Below, one piece after another: positions 1 to 8,611 of a stretch of 64,000 bases of DNA. Position 1 is the first letter of the stretch. The number at the start of each line of letters is the position of its first letter. Location of the stretch: contig NC_013222.1 in assembly GCF_000024125.1 (NCBI RefSeq), forward strand, positions 682,001-746,000, given 5' to 3'. The stretch is from Robiginitalea biformata HTCC2501 (GTDB lineage Bacteria > Bacteroidota > Bacteroidia > Flavobacteriales > Flavobacteriaceae). The notes beneath the pieces are model-generated. The model was not told the DNA's origin and ran no database searches. It saw only the letters and a list, made by a program, of their open reading frames with translations. Made by a program: the position numbers and the translations under genes.

Positions 1-758
1 TATTTGGCCATCTGGGCGATAACCGTGTTCCGGCGGTTGAGCACGAGTTCTTCCCGGCGGATCGGATTGTAGAGGGAGGAGTTCTTGAGCATGCCCACCA
101 GTACGGCCGATTCCTCGGTTTTCAAATCCCGGGGTTCCTTGCCGAAGTAGATGCGCGCTGCACTCCGGATACCGTCCGCATTGTAGTTGAAGTCGTAGAT
201 ATTCAGGTACATGGCGATGATCTCCTCCTTGGTGTAGTTGCGCTCCAGGCGCGTGGCGATCACCCACTCCTTGATTTTCTGGATAATGGCCTCGGCCAGG
301 TTGTTGGAACGCACCCCGACGAAAAGCTGGCGGGCCAGCTGCTGGGAAATCGTACTCGCCCCGCCCCGGGTGCCGAGAAAGACAAAGGCCCGGATGGTCC
401 CGCGGGCATCGATGCCGGAATGGTCAAAGTACCGCGCGTCTTCAGTAGCCACCAAAGCGTTGACCAGGTTGTCCGGCAGCTGGTCAAAGGGGACGTCCGT
501 GCGGTTGTCGTCCAGGAAAAATTTGCCGAGGGTTTCCCCGTCGGAGGAAATGATCTCCGTAGCGAGGTTGGTCTGGGGGTTTTCCAGGCGTTCAAAGGTG
601 GGCATCTCCCCGAAAACCCCCCAGGAAGCCAGCAGGAAGGTTAGGAATACTGCCAGGATGCCGGCCCCGAACAAGATCCAGAACCACTTGATGAAGGGCC
701 AGAACGATGCCTGTTTTTTCTTTTTGCCGCCCCCGGCCTTTTTGCGAGTCCTTGCCAT
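1..758 (-). CDS. mrcA: Penicillin-binding protein 1A, N-terminal part (cut by window edge)
   Basis: Bifunctional peptidoglycan synthase of the class A PBP family, acting in the periplasm on lipid II. Only the first 252 codons are present. A lysine-rich cytoplasmic tail is followed by one membrane segment at about residues 20-46, then the family 51 glycosyltransferase domain: the EDARYFDHSG motif near residue 106 carries the catalytic glutamate, and GASTISQQLARQL follows near residue 133. The transpeptidase domain would lie beyond the window. The ATG is 8 nt downstream of the gldH stop, so ricT, gldH and this gene probably form one transcript. Family is certain; the choice between mrcA and another class A name is by similarity only. 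Confidence 0.93.
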   Translation of the reverse strand, partial: MARTRKKAGGGKKKKQASFWPFIKWFWILFGAGILAVFLTFLLASWGVFGEMPTFERLENPQTNLATEIISSDGETLGKFFLDDNRTDVPFDQLPDNLVNALVATEDARYFDHSGIDARGTIRAFVFLGTRGGASTISQQLARQLFVGVRSNNLAEAIIQKIKEWVIATRLERNYTKEEIIAMYLNIYDFNYNADGIRSAARIYFGKEPRDLKTEESAVLVGMLKNSSLYNPIRREELVLNRRNTVIAQMAK

Positions 759-766
759 GAAATTGC

Positions 767-1249
767 CTATTGATTTGGTTCAACCTGGAGCCCTACGTCG
801 AGTACGCCTGGCAAAGCCTGGACCCCGTCCACACTCCCGTTCTTTCGCATGGCATGCGATACGGTAAAAGTATATACGCCGGAAGACGGAAAAACGACGT
901 CCCGCTTGTATCCGAGTTTGTTTTCCCGGACGCTGCCGAGGCCCTCCCCCAGCCAACGGCCCTGGGCATCCGCCATTTCGTACTCCAGGGTATCCCTTTG
1001 CGTACTGCCGTCCGGAAATGTCATTTCGGCAATCAGGAAGAGGTTGCTGTACGGATAGGTATTGTCGTTCCTAAGGAAGATATAGAGGTTGTGGGAAGCG
1101 GTGGTGTCCGGGTCCTCCAGGGAAAATTCCATGGCCTGGTCGCGGCCCCACTGGCCGTTACGGGTACTCTGGAATTCAGAATAAACCAGGTGGTCGGTAC
1201 AACTGGTACCGATCAGTATAATTAGTAGTGCAATGGGTAACCTACGCAT
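767..1249 (-). CDS. gldH: Gliding motility lipoprotein GldH
   Basis: A 160-residue lipoprotein with an N-terminal signal ending in a lipobox (IGTSC, cysteine at residue 17), followed by a soluble beta-rich domain. GldH in Flavobacterium is needed for gliding and for type IX secretion, probably anchored in the outer membrane. The start at 1249 gives a well-formed lipoprotein signal; longer readings upstream put about 40 charged residues before it. The start overlaps the end of the ricT-like gene by 8 nt and PBP1A follows 8 nt after the stop. The same neighbourhood (PSP1 protein, GldH, PBP1A) is common in flavobacteria, which supports the call. Confidence 0.9.
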   Translation of the reverse strand: MRRLPIALLIILIGTSCTDHLVYSEFQSTRNGQWGRDQAMEFSLEDPDTTASHNLYIFLRNDNTYPYSNLFLIAEMTFPDGSTQRDTLEYEMADAQGRWLGEGLGSVRENKLGYKRDVVFPSSGVYTFTVSHAMRKNGSVDGVQALPGVLDVGLQVEPNQ

Positions 1250-2402
1250 TACGGGCCTTTCCTTGTTTCTGATTGCGTCTTTTCTTACGTTTTTTCCCCC
1301 GGCGTTTGCCCCTGGGCCGGTCAAAACGAGTGAGGCTGTCCTGTCCGACGGGGTTTTCAAATGTAACGTTTTCACGGTCGAAATTGTTGCTCGCGTACTC
1401 CTCGAGGCTCCGTACTTTTTTCTTCTGCCGGTTCTTCTCGCGGATCTCGTGCACCTGCTCCTTGGTCAGCACGTGCCAGTTCCCCGGGTCGTCCTTGTAG
1501 GAAAACCAGAGAATCCCCTTGAAAATATCGCTCTTCTGGCAAAAAGCCGTGCCTTTCTCGGTATACAGTTTCGTGTCGGTCGGGGGGAAATCCTTCAGGG
1601 CATCCAGATAGGTGTCCAGTTCGTAATTCAGGCAGCATTTGAGCTTGCCGCACTGGCCGGCGAGTTTTTGCGGGTTCAGGGAGAGTTGCTGGTAGCGGGC
1701 AGCCGCGGTACTCACCGAGCGGAAATCCGTCAACCAGGTAGAACAGCAGAGCTCCCGGCCACAGGAACCGATACCCCCGAGCCGTTGGGCCTCCTGCCGG
1801 TAACCGATTTGCCGCATCTCGATGCGGATGCCGAACGCCTTGGCCATGTCCTTGATGAGCTGGCGGAAATCTACCCGATCCTCGGCCGTGTAGTAGAAAG
1901 TGGCCTTGGAGCCGTCGCCCTGGAATTCCACATCCGAGATCTTCATCTGCAAACGGAGGATGATGGCCATCTCCCGGGAGCGCTTCTTGATCTCCTCTTC
2001 CTTGTTGCGGCATTTCTGCCATTTATCGATATCGCGCTGGGTAGCCTTCCGGTAAATTTTGGGCAGGTCGGCCCCGGGGTTGACCTTTTTCTTCTTCATC
2101 TGCACCCGTACCAGTTCGCCGGTCAGGGTAACGATACCCACATCGTGACCGGACCGGGCCTGCGTGGCCACCACGTCGCCGATGGAGAGCGTAAGCCCCT
2201 CGGTATTCCTGAAAAATTCCTTTCTGCTGTTTTTAAACCGCACCTCCACCCCGTCAAATACCTCCGCTCCGGCGGGCAATGACATGTTGGAAAGCCAGTC
2301 AAACACGGTCAGTTTGTTACAGCCATCCGTACCGCAGGTACCATTGTTCCTACATCCGCGCGGCTGTCCATCCGAACCGGTTGAACAACTGCTACACCCC
2401 AT
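1242..2402 (-). CDS. ricT: PSP1-domain protein (RicT/YaaT family)
   Basis: A 386-residue cytoplasmic protein with a PSP1 C-terminal domain. It starts with a cysteine-rich stretch (CSSC and three more cysteines within the first 30 residues) and has further clusters at GSCGRELCCS and CGKLKCC, typical of this family. In Bacillus, RicT belongs to the RicAFT complex, which carries iron-sulfur clusters and affects RNase Y processing; the role in Bacteroidota is not established. The last 25 residues are almost all Lys and Arg, suggesting nucleic-acid contact. It is first in an operon with gldH and PBP1A. The family is clear; the function is inferred. Confidence 0.88.
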   Translation of the reverse strand: MGCSSCSTGSDGQPRGCRNNGTCGTDGCNKLTVFDWLSNMSLPAGAEVFDGVEVRFKNSRKEFFRNTEGLTLSIGDVVATQARSGHDVGIVTLTGELVRVQMKKKKVNPGADLPKIYRKATQRDIDKWQKCRNKEEEIKKRSREMAIILRLQMKISDVEFQGDGSKATFYYTAEDRVDFRQLIKDMAKAFGIRIEMRQIGYRQEAQRLGGIGSCGRELCCSTWLTDFRSVSTAAARYQQLSLNPQKLAGQCGKLKCCLNYELDTYLDALKDFPPTDTKLYTEKGTAFCQKSDIFKGILWFSYKDDPGNWHVLTKEQVHEIREKNRQKKKVRSLEEYASNNFDRENVTFENPVGQDSLTRFDRPRGKRRGKKRKKRRNQKQGKARNA

Positions 2403-2466
2403 GTTCTGTATCTCAATTCCACCCGGCCCCGTGGGACCCCGGCAGAAATAGGTTCATAATAATTTA

Positions 2467-2474
2467 CAAACGTA
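2467..2474 (-). promoter_or_regulatory. Probable -7 box of the ricT-gldH-PBP1A operon
   Basis: On the minus strand the sequence TACGTTTG matches the flavobacterial -7 consensus TAnnTTTG exactly and lies 65 nt before the ricT ATG. No clear TTG -33 box was found at the expected distance, so this rests on the -7 box alone. Confidence 0.45.
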
Positions 2475-2576
2475 AAGATAGGATAATTTTAGCACGATAG
2501 CGAACGGCCCAATACGCCGGAGCGGGAACCGCCCGGCATCCCCGCATTCCCGTCGGGGGTGCAGGTTCAGGGCCGG

Positions 2577-3665
2577 TCAGGAGGCTCCGGCCGGGTCTTT
2601 ATCCCCGGCGACCGGGCTGAAGGGGTCGGGCACCTGCCGCTTGTAGGTAAGTACCTCCGAACGGCCCTTTTTAAAGATGCGGTTGCTGTTGAATTTCCCC
2701 TTGCGCAGTTTTTTGCGCTCCTCCGGCGGCAGGGCGACGATGTCCTTGCAGGCATCGCTGCAGCAGCCATCCATCTCCGCGGCACAGGCATCGCACTGTA
2801 TAAAGAGCAGGTGGCAGCCTTCGTTGGCGCAATTGGTATGGGTGTCCGCCGGTTCCCCGCACTGGTGGCACCGGGCGATGACCTCATCGGTAATCCGTTC
2901 GCCCCGGCGGTTGTCGAAGACAAAGTTCTTGCCGTGGAATTTGTTCTCCAGGGACTCCTTCTGAACCTGGCGGGTGTATTCGATGATGCCCCCCTCCAGC
3001 TGGTAGACCTGTTTAAAACCTTTGTGCTTGTAATACGCACTTGCCTTTTCACAGCGGATCCCGCCTGTGCAGTACATGACGAGCTTTTTGTCTTCCTTGT
3101 GGTCGCGGAGCTGTTCTTCGATCAGGTCCAGGGAATCGCGGAAAGTATCCACGTCCGGGGTAATCGCATTCTCAAAATGCCCGATCTCGCTCTCGTAGTG
3201 GTTCCGCATATCCACCACAATGGCCTCCGGGTCTTCGATGAGCTCGTTAAACCGGCGCGCATCCACGTGCACCCCCTTGTTGGTAACGTCAAAACTGCCG
3301 TCGTCCAGGCCGTCGGCCACGATCTTCGGGCGCACCTTGATCTTGAGTTTCAGGAAGGATTTGTTGTCCTGTTCGATGGCGATGTTGAGCCGCACCCCTT
3401 CCAGGAAGGTAATGCTGTCCAGGTGTTCCTTGAATGCGCCGAAATTGACGGCAGGTACGGAGAGCTGCGCGTTGATCCCCTCCCGGGCCACGTAGATCCG
3501 GCCGAGGACTTCCAGGGCGTCCCAATGGATGAACAGATAGTCCCGGAAAAGGCCCGGGTTGCCAATGTGGGCGTACTTGTAGAAAGAGATGGTGAGGCGG
3601 TCCTGGCCGGCCTCGTCAATAAGCGCTTCCCTTTCTTTGGCACTCAGCGTGTTGTACAGTTGCAT
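2577..3665 (-). CDS. trhO: tRNA uridine(34) hydroxylase TrhO (YceA-type rhodanese)
   Basis: A 362-residue enzyme of the YceA/TrhO family, which hydroxylates U34 of certain tRNAs using molecular oxygen as a first step toward xo5U-type modifications. An N-terminal acylphosphatase-like domain is followed by a rhodanese domain with the active loop CTGGIRC near residue 200, and then a cysteine-rich end (CHQCGEP, CDAC, CCSDAC) usual for this family. Length is close to the family norm of about 350. It stands alone: the ricT operon starts beyond its 3' end and the terminated small-RNA region lies upstream. Confidence 0.93.
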   Translation of the reverse strand: MQLYNTLSAKEREALIDEAGQDRLTISFYKYAHIGNPGLFRDYLFIHWDALEVLGRIYVAREGINAQLSVPAVNFGAFKEHLDSITFLEGVRLNIAIEQDNKSFLKLKIKVRPKIVADGLDDGSFDVTNKGVHVDARRFNELIEDPEAIVVDMRNHYESEIGHFENAITPDVDTFRDSLDLIEEQLRDHKEDKKLVMYCTGGIRCEKASAYYKHKGFKQVYQLEGGIIEYTRQVQKESLENKFHGKNFVFDNRRGERITDEVIARCHQCGEPADTHTNCANEGCHLLFIQCDACAAEMDGCCSDACKDIVALPPEERKKLRKGKFNSNRIFKKGRSEVLTYKRQVPDPFSPVAGDKDPAGAS

Positions 3666-3732
3666 GCTATACGTTTTTGCAGGTTACCCCCCGCCCGCGT
3701 CTTCCCGGGAAGGGTCAAAGAAATCGAGGGTG

Positions 3733-3740
3733 CAAATTTA
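3733..3740 (-). promoter_or_regulatory. Probable -7 box of trhO
   Basis: TAAATTTG on the minus strand, an exact match to TAnnTTTG, 68 nt before the trhO start. No convincing -33 TTG at 17-23 nt upstream. Confidence 0.45.
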
Positions 3741-3902
3741 GGGAAAAGTTTCGATTTGCAGGCAGGCTTTCCGGGTCCCGCGGAAGGCTACATGGGCGAC
3801 GGCTTTTTTGAGCCGCATAGCAGCGCTACGTGGGGAGAAAAAGACAAGAAACAAATTCAAAAGGACATTTTGTAGCCAAAGTGTATAGCTCAAACTCGTT
3901 CC

Positions 3903-3933
3903 AAAAAAAAAGCCCTGTTCTTGCGAACAGGGC
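3903..3933 (-). terminator. Strong intrinsic terminator, minus strand
   Basis: A perfect 9-bp stem (GCCCTGTTC at 3912-3920 with GAACAGGGC at 3925-3933) with a 4-nt loop, followed on the minus strand by nine U residues (3911-3903). On the plus strand no T-run follows, so it works for minus-strand transcription. No protein gene lies immediately upstream on that strand, and trhO starts downstream of it. Confidence 0.85.
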
Positions 3934-4062
3934 CTTTGGGACCGCAAAACATTTTCCTTCTTCTTCATAGCAATTCAGTGAAATGCCGTTGCGGTAACCC
4001 GCATTAAATTGCGGGCTTCTCATGTGGATTCACCTACTAGATACGGCATTGCCAAAAAGGTT
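3903..4062 (-). ncRNA. Candidate structured small RNA upstream of recA
   Basis: The 467-nt stretch between trhO and recA has no plausible gene, but on the minus strand it holds a compact set of helices ending in the terminator at 3903-3933. An outer 8-bp perfect helix pairs 4043-4050 with 3982-3989; inside it is a 6-bp hairpin (4010-4015 with 3998-4003). The part from 3934 to 3980 is AG-rich and unpaired by eye. A CCTTTTTG sequence at 4060-4053 is only a weak promoter match, so the 5' end is uncertain. No tRNA cloverleaf or tmRNA tag is visible. Whether it belongs to a known RNA family such as 6S or Flavo-1 cannot be told here. Confidence 0.5.
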
Positions 4063-4072
4063 GCTTCCCGCA

Positions 4073-4104
4073 TTGTGAAACTCGGAAAAGAAATGGTAAT
4101 TTAG
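4073..4104 (+). promoter_or_regulatory. Probable recA promoter
   Basis: TTG at 4073-4075 and TAATTTAG at 4097-4104 (one mismatch to TAnnTTTG), separated by 21 nt, within the flavobacterial range. The recA ATG is 28 nt downstream. No LexA-type palindrome was recognised. Confidence 0.55.
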
Positions 4105-4132
4105 CCTCCCACTTAGAAATTCGAACACACTC

Positions 4133-5140
4133 ATGAGCAGCGAAAAAGACGCCAAATTAAAGGCCCTGAAACTCACCCTGGACAAACTCGACAAGACCTA
4201 TGGAAAGGGGACGGTCATGAAGATGGGGGACGATGTGGCACAGGATGTTGAAGTAATCCCGTCTGGTTCCCTCGGCCTGGATGTCGCGCTCGGAGTGGGC
4301 GGGTACCCCAGGGGGCGCGTGGTGGAAATCTACGGCCCGGAATCCTCGGGAAAAACCACGCTGACCCTGCATGCCATTGCCGAGGCGCAAAAAGCCGGGG
4401 GCATCGCCGCCTTTATCGACGCAGAGCACGCGTTCGACCGGTTTTACGCCAAAAACCTCGGGGTGGACATCGACAACCTGATTATCTCCCAGCCGGATCA
4501 CGGGGAACAGGCGCTGGAAATTGCCGATAACCTGATCCGCAGCGGCGCCATCGACATCATTGTGGTAGATTCCGTCGCGGCACTGACGCCCAAAAGCGAG
4601 ATCGAAGGGGAAATGGGCGACTCCAAGGTTGGGCTGCACGCCCGGCTCATGTCCCAGGCCCTCCGGAAACTTACAGCTTCCATCAGCAAGACACACTGTA
4701 CGGTGATCTTTATCAACCAGCTCCGGGAAAAGATCGGGGTGATGTTCGGAAACCCGGAAACCACCACCGGGGGGAATGCACTGAAATTTTACAGTTCCGT
4801 ACGCCTGGATATCCGCCGCTCCACTCAGATTAAGAATACGGACGGGGATGTGCAGGGGAACAAGACCCGGGTGAAAGTAGTCAAGAACAAAGTGGCCCCG
4901 CCCTTCCGCACGGTGGAATTCGACATCATGTACGGGGAAGGCATCTCCAAGGTGGGCGAAATCCTGGATATCGGCGTGGACTACGAGATTATCCAGAAAA
5001 GCGGCTCCTGGTTCAGCTACGGGGACACGAAGCTCGGACAGGGTCGGGATGCCGTGAAGATCCTGCTCAAGGACAACCCGGAACTCCTGGAGGAACTCGA
5101 GGAGAAAATCAAAGAGGCCATCAAGGCAATCAAGGCGTAA
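4133..5140 (+). CDS. recA: Recombinase RecA
   Basis: A 335-residue RecA, the ATP-dependent strand-exchange protein of homologous recombination and trigger of LexA cleavage. The Walker A motif GPESSGKTT lies near residue 66, the MAW-type and L2 region ([25 protein letters not shown], split here as seen around residues 200-220) is intact, and the acidic C-terminal tail is short. It stands alone with its own promoter; a lipoprotein gene follows after 74 nt. Confidence 0.98.
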   Translation: MSSEKDAKLKALKLTLDKLDKTYGKGTVMKMGDDVAQDVEVIPSGSLGLDVALGVGGYPRGRVVEIYGPESSGKTTLTLHAIAEAQKAGGIAAFIDAEHAFDRFYAKNLGVDIDNLIISQPDHGEQALEIADNLIRSGAIDIIVVDSVAALTPKSEIEGEMGDSKVGLHARLMSQALRKLTASISKTHCTVIFINQLREKIGVMFGNPETTTGGNALKFYSSVRLDIRRSTQIKNTDGDVQGNKTRVKVVKNKVAPPFRTVEFDIMYGEGISKVGEILDIGVDYEIIQKSGSWFSYGDTKLGQGRDAVKILLKDNPELLEELEEKIKEAIKAIKA

Positions 5141-5214
5141 ACCCTTTAATTTACCGTATCGGGCAAGCAACCTTTGGGCGCCGGGGTCATCTTAGGGACG
5201 AGGAATAGTTAAAG

Positions 5215-5640
5215 ATGATGCATATGAAGCGCTTTTGGAAAGGGCTGCCTGTATTCCTGTTGGTACTCCTGTTTTCGGCCTGCGACGTCAATGACGACGG
5301 CATGAGCTACCACTTTGTCACCCTGGAGATCTCAGAGGTGGATGTCCCGGAGTCTTTCCAACTGAATGAAACCTATGAAATCGGGGTGTCTTTTGTCCGG
5401 CCCAACGGGTGCACTTCCTTTGAGGGGTTCGACGTTCAGTCGGAAGGCAGCACCACGCGTCGCGTGGTGGCGATCGGGGCGGAATTTCCCGAAGAGGACT
5501 GCTCCGGGGACGCCGAGTTGGTAACCGCCAGTTTTGAATTCACCTGCCTGTACTCCCAGCCCTATCTTTTCCGGTTTTATTCCGGCCGGGATGAATCCGG
5601 AACCGCCCAATTCATCGAGGTGGAAGTACCCGTATATTAA
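5215..5640 (+). CDS. Small lipoprotein of unknown function
   Basis: A 141-residue protein that begins with a lipoprotein signal (MMHMKRFWKG, hydrophobic core, lipobox FSAC) and continues as a beta-rich soluble domain with four cysteines that could form two disulfides (NGCTSF, EEDCSG, FTCLYS). Three ATGs lie close together (5215, 5218, 5224) and the exact start is open. It sits between recA and an ECF sigma factor gene without clear functional link. The family was not recognised. Confidence 0.7.
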   Translation: MMHMKRFWKGLPVFLLVLLFSACDVNDDGMSYHFVTLEISEVDVPESFQLNETYEIGVSFVRPNGCTSFEGFDVQSEGSTTRRVVAIGAEFPEEDCSGDAELVTASFEFTCLYSQPYLFRFYSGRDESGTAQFIEVEVPVY

Positions 5641-5684
5641 CTGATTCCCGCATTCAGCGCTTCCTGTGTAACCGAACCGACATT

Positions 5685-6224
5685 TTGACCCAAAAAGAGC
5701 TCATAAGGAAATGTAAGAAAGGAAACCGAGCGGCCCAGGAGGAGTTATACCGGACCTATTCCGCCGTGCTTTTTGGCATTTGTCTGAAGTATTCCCGCAA
5801 CAAAACGGAAGCCGAGGACAATTTGCACGACAGCTTTATGACTGTATATGAGAAGATCCACCAGTTCCGGGACAAGGGTTCCTTCGAGGGCTGGCTCAAG
5901 CGGATAACGGTGAATACCGTGCTGCAAAAATACCGGAAAAAGGAACCCCTGAGCCTGGTGGAAGAAACGCCGGACCCGGACGGGGACCCGGAGCCCGGGA
6001 CCGGGACGGGGGAGGAATTGTCCCTGGGGACGCTGCTGCAATTTGTGCAGGAACTCCCGGAAAAATACCGGATCACCTTTAACCTGTATGTCCTGGACGG
6101 CTATTCCCACAAGGAAATCAGCGAGTCCCTGGGCACATCGGAAGGCACCTCCAAATCGAACCTGGCCCGGGCACGGGCCATCCTGAGGGACCGGATAAAG
6201 AATACAAAAATCAACATCGCCTAA
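5685..6224 (+). CDS. ECF-type RNA polymerase sigma factor (TTG start)
   Basis: A 179-residue sigma-70 family protein. Region 2 spans about residues 20-90 (YSRNKTEAEDNLHDSFM, then FEGWLKRITVNTV) and region 4 about 120-175 (YRITFNLYVLDGYSHKEISESLGTSEGTSKS). No ATG or GTG lies in frame before region 2, so TTG at 5685 is the likely start; it gives the usual N-terminus TQKELIRKCKKGNRAAQEELY. The next gene, 10 nt downstream, encodes a membrane protein that is probably its co-transcribed partner, in the position where an anti-sigma factor is common. Confidence 0.88.
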   Translation: MTQKELIRKCKKGNRAAQEELYRTYSAVLFGICLKYSRNKTEAEDNLHDSFMTVYEKIHQFRDKGSFEGWLKRITVNTVLQKYRKKEPLSLVEETPDPDGDPEPGTGTGEELSLGTLLQFVQELPEKYRITFNLYVLDGYSHKEISESLGTSEGTSKSNLARARAILRDRIKNTKINIA

Positions 6225-6234
6225 CACAAGACAC

Positions 6235-7776
6235 ATGGAACCAGAAAACACAGACGACCTTTACAGGGAGAAGCTCGGGAACTATGCCCGGGAGCCCGAC
6301 CCCCGTGTGTGGAAACGCATCAGCGATTCCCTGGACCGCAAAAAAAAGCGTCGGGCAGTACCGATTTGGTGGGCCCTGGGCGGGGCCGCTGCCGTGCTGC
6401 TGCTCGGTTTGTTCCTGTTCCGGCCGGATGATCCGGCTGTGCTTTTCGATTCCACGCCGGTGACTGATACGCAGACGGCCCCCCCCGGGGAAACGGAACG
6501 CAACGGCCAGCCCGGACTGGAGTCCCAACCCGGAACGGTTTCCCAACCCAACATGGATTCTCAACCCAACATGGATTCGGAATCCGAGCTCGAATCCCGG
6601 CCTGGAAATCTACGCGCCGGGGAAGCACAAAATAATGAGGAAGCACAAAATAATGCAGGCGGTGTTGCCGGAACGGCAGGTACAGACGCAGCCCGGGAAA
6701 ATGCAGCAGGTAGCCGGTTAGGGCTTTCCACAGAGGAGGCTGTTGCTGCGCGTACCAAAAACGCGGCAGGGGATGAATCGATCAACCCGGAACCACCTGC
6801 GACAAACCTCGCCGATTTCGCCGATCCCTCCGATCCCACCGATCCCGCTGACCTTACCGACCCCGCACGCGTCCCGCCACCCGGACGGGAAACAGTAGCG
6901 GCACGTGAGGCCCTTGCCGGTCGTGAAGTGGCGCCGGACGATGAGGCTGCACCGGACGAAGAGCGTCAATCGCTGTTCGAAGCGATTGCTGAAGCGAATG
7001 CAGCGGAAGACGGAGTGCCGAAAACCCGGAAAGATGAAGGCGGGAAGCGCTGGACGTTGGGTACTTCCCTGGCACCGGTTTATTACAATTCCTTTGGGGA
7101 TGGTTCGCCCATATCACAGAATTTTGTGTCTAACAGCAAGTCCGGGACGATGAATTTCAGCTATGGAGTCTCCGTGGGATACGCGGTGACGGACCGGCTG
7201 AGCCTCCGTTCGGGCCTTAACCGGGTAGATTTCGGTTACAATACCAACCAGGTGGCATTTACATCCACCCTTTCGGGTCCCTCCTCCGCTTCCCTGATCC
7301 GCACCATCAGTTATTCCGAAAATGCCCGAACCGTGGTAGTGGAGAGCACCGCGCGGAACGGCACCCCGGCCATGGACAACACCACTGCGGATGTAAACGC
7401 GCAAACCCCGGCACGTGAAGGCCGGATGTTGCAGGAGTTTGGATACCTTGAGGTCCCCGTTGAAATGGAATACCGATTGGTAGATAAGAAGCTCGGGGTG
7501 AACCTGGTAGGCGGGATGAGTTCGCTTTTCCTGGTGGACAACTCAGTAAGCCTGGATTCGGACGGAGCCACGACCCAGATTGGGGAGGCCACCAACATGA
7601 ATTCGGTCAGTTTCAGCACAAACCTGGGCTTGGGCGTCTTTTACAACCTGAACCGGGAGCTGCAATTGGAGGTGCAACCGATGTTTAAATACCACCTGAA
7701 TACCTTTTCCAATACGGCCGGGAATTTCCAGCCCTATTCGGTAGGGGTGTATAGCGGGATCCGGTATCGCTTCTAA
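6235..7776 (+). CDS. Membrane protein: cytoplasmic head, one TM, low-complexity linker, C-terminal beta-barrel-like domain
   Basis: A 513-residue protein paired with the ECF sigma factor. Residues 1-40 are charged and cytoplasmic, with the WKRISDSL helix often seen in such partners; one membrane segment lies at about 43-62. Residues 75-260 are low complexity and acidic, with short repeats (QPNMDS twice, runs of Asp-Pro dipeptides, repeated AREALAGRE-like words). From about residue 265 the sequence looks like an outer membrane beta-barrel of the PorT type, ending in an aromatic residue (GIRYRF). An inner membrane anchor and a barrel-like end in one chain is an odd combination. The stop overlaps the convergent plsC stop by 4 nt. 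Confidence 0.7.
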   Translation: MEPENTDDLYREKLGNYAREPDPRVWKRISDSLDRKKKRRAVPIWWALGGAAAVLLLGLFLFRPDDPAVLFDSTPVTDTQTAPPGETERNGQPGLESQPGTVSQPNMDSQPNMDSESELESRPGNLRAGEAQNNEEAQNNAGGVAGTAGTDAARENAAGSRLGLSTEEAVAARTKNAAGDESINPEPPATNLADFADPSDPTDPADLTDPARVPPPGRETVAAREALAGREVAPDDEAAPDEERQSLFEAIAEANAAEDGVPKTRKDEGGKRWTLGTSLAPVYYNSFGDGSPISQNFVSNSKSGTMNFSYGVSVGYAVTDRLSLRSGLNRVDFGYNTNQVAFTSTLSGPSSASLIRTISYSENARTVVVESTARNGTPAMDNTTADVNAQTPAREGRMLQEFGYLEVPVEMEYRLVDKKLGVNLVGGMSSLFLVDNSVSLDSDGATTQIGEATNMNSVSFSTNLGLGVFYNLNRELQLEVQPMFKYHLNTFSNTAGNFQPYSVGVYSGIRYRF

Positions 7777-8522
7777 ACTGCGGACGGGCCCTGCCTGAGT
7801 TGCGCGAGGATCCTGTCACGGACCGACTCCCGGAGCTCCGCCTTGTCTTTTTCGGTAAGTTCAGTGGTTTCTGTGAATGCGAGTACCCGGGCCCTGAGGC
7901 GGCCGGGGGAACCCGCAAAAAACCGGAATGGAAATCGTTTCTTTGAATCGTAAAAAACCACCGGGACAATCGGGATCCCATGCGCAATGGCCATTTTAAA
8001 CGCCCCGTCCTTGAACGCATCGAGTTCCACGGTTTCGTCCGGGACGCCTCCCTCCGGGAAAATACAGATGCTCAGCCCGTTGCGAATCCGGCTCTGTGCC
8101 CTGCGGTACACCCCGGTCCGGCTCCGGCTGTCTTCCCGGTCTACCATGATGCACACCCGTTTGTAAAAAAACCCGAACACCGGGATGCGGACCAATTCCT
8201 TCTTGCCCACAAAAACAAAGGGATTCCGGCTGACCCGCAGCATAAACATGATATCCAGCATGCTCGTGTGGTTGGCAACCAGCATATAGCTCTTCCCCCG
8301 GACAGGCCGCTGGTCGTACCGGATGACGGGAGGGCACCCCATCCCGTAAAGGATTACCGGGGCCCAGAGGTTCCGGGCCATCCAGAAAAACTGGGGATAG
8401 GTGCGGGGAGATAGCGTAAATAACAGCAAAATCGGGAAAAACACCAGGATGGGCAGGGCTACCAGGATGTAGAACCACACCCTCCATAGGGCTTGGGCCA
8501 TCATGCGGAGCAGGGTCGTCAT
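7773..8522 (-). CDS. plsC: 1-acyl-sn-glycerol-3-phosphate acyltransferase
   Basis: Transfers an acyl group to the sn-2 position of lysophosphatidic acid at the inner membrane, giving phosphatidic acid. The acyltransferase motifs are present: NHTSMLD (HX4D) and FPEGG, with the VDREDS segment between. Two hydrophobic N-terminal helices anchor the protein. The start is uncertain: ATG at 8522 (MTTLLRMM) is chosen because a perfect -7 box lies just upstream at 8535-8528 and because the trpS promoter occupies 8557-8587; ATGs at 8540 and 8504 are alternatives. It is divergent from trpS. Confidence 0.88.
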   Translation of the reverse strand: MTTLLRMMAQALWRVWFYILVALPILVFFPILLLFTLSPRTYPQFFWMARNLWAPVILYGMGCPPVIRYDQRPVRGKSYMLVANHTSMLDIMFMLRVSRNPFVFVGKKELVRIPVFGFFYKRVCIMVDREDSRSRTGVYRRAQSRIRNGLSICIFPEGGVPDETVELDAFKDGAFKMAIAHGIPIVPVVFYDSKKRFPFRFFAGSPGRLRARVLAFTETTELTEKDKAELRESVRDRILAQLRQGPSAV

Positions 8523-8527
8523 GCTTC

Positions 8528-8535
8528 CAAAAATA
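8528..8535 (-). promoter_or_regulatory. Possible -7 box of plsC
   Basis: TATTTTTG on the minus strand matches TAnnTTTG. The nearest TTG (8564-8562) is 26 nt upstream, slightly beyond the usual spacing. If real, the transcript starts almost at the 8522 ATG. Confidence 0.35.
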
Positions 8536-8556
8536 GGCATTTTGCCCCGGCGGGGC

Positions 8557-8587
8557 TTGCACAAGGCGAATTGCCAGCCTACATTTG
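8557..8587 (+). promoter_or_regulatory. trpS promoter
   Basis: TTG at 8557-8559 and TACATTTG at 8580-8587, separated by 20 nt: a full match to the flavobacterial consensus. The trpS ATG is 24 nt further on. Confidence 0.75.
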
Positions 8588-8611
8588 CGCATAGAAGCAA
8601 AGAATGACGCT

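Noticed and set aside
3738..4023. Two short minus-strand frames (65 and 76 codons) upstream of recA
   Set aside because: They run through the terminator hairpin and its U-tract and have no protein-like pattern.
3903..4062. A tRNA or tmRNA gene upstream of recA
   Set aside because: No cloverleaf, no T-arm consensus, no CCA end and no tag frame.
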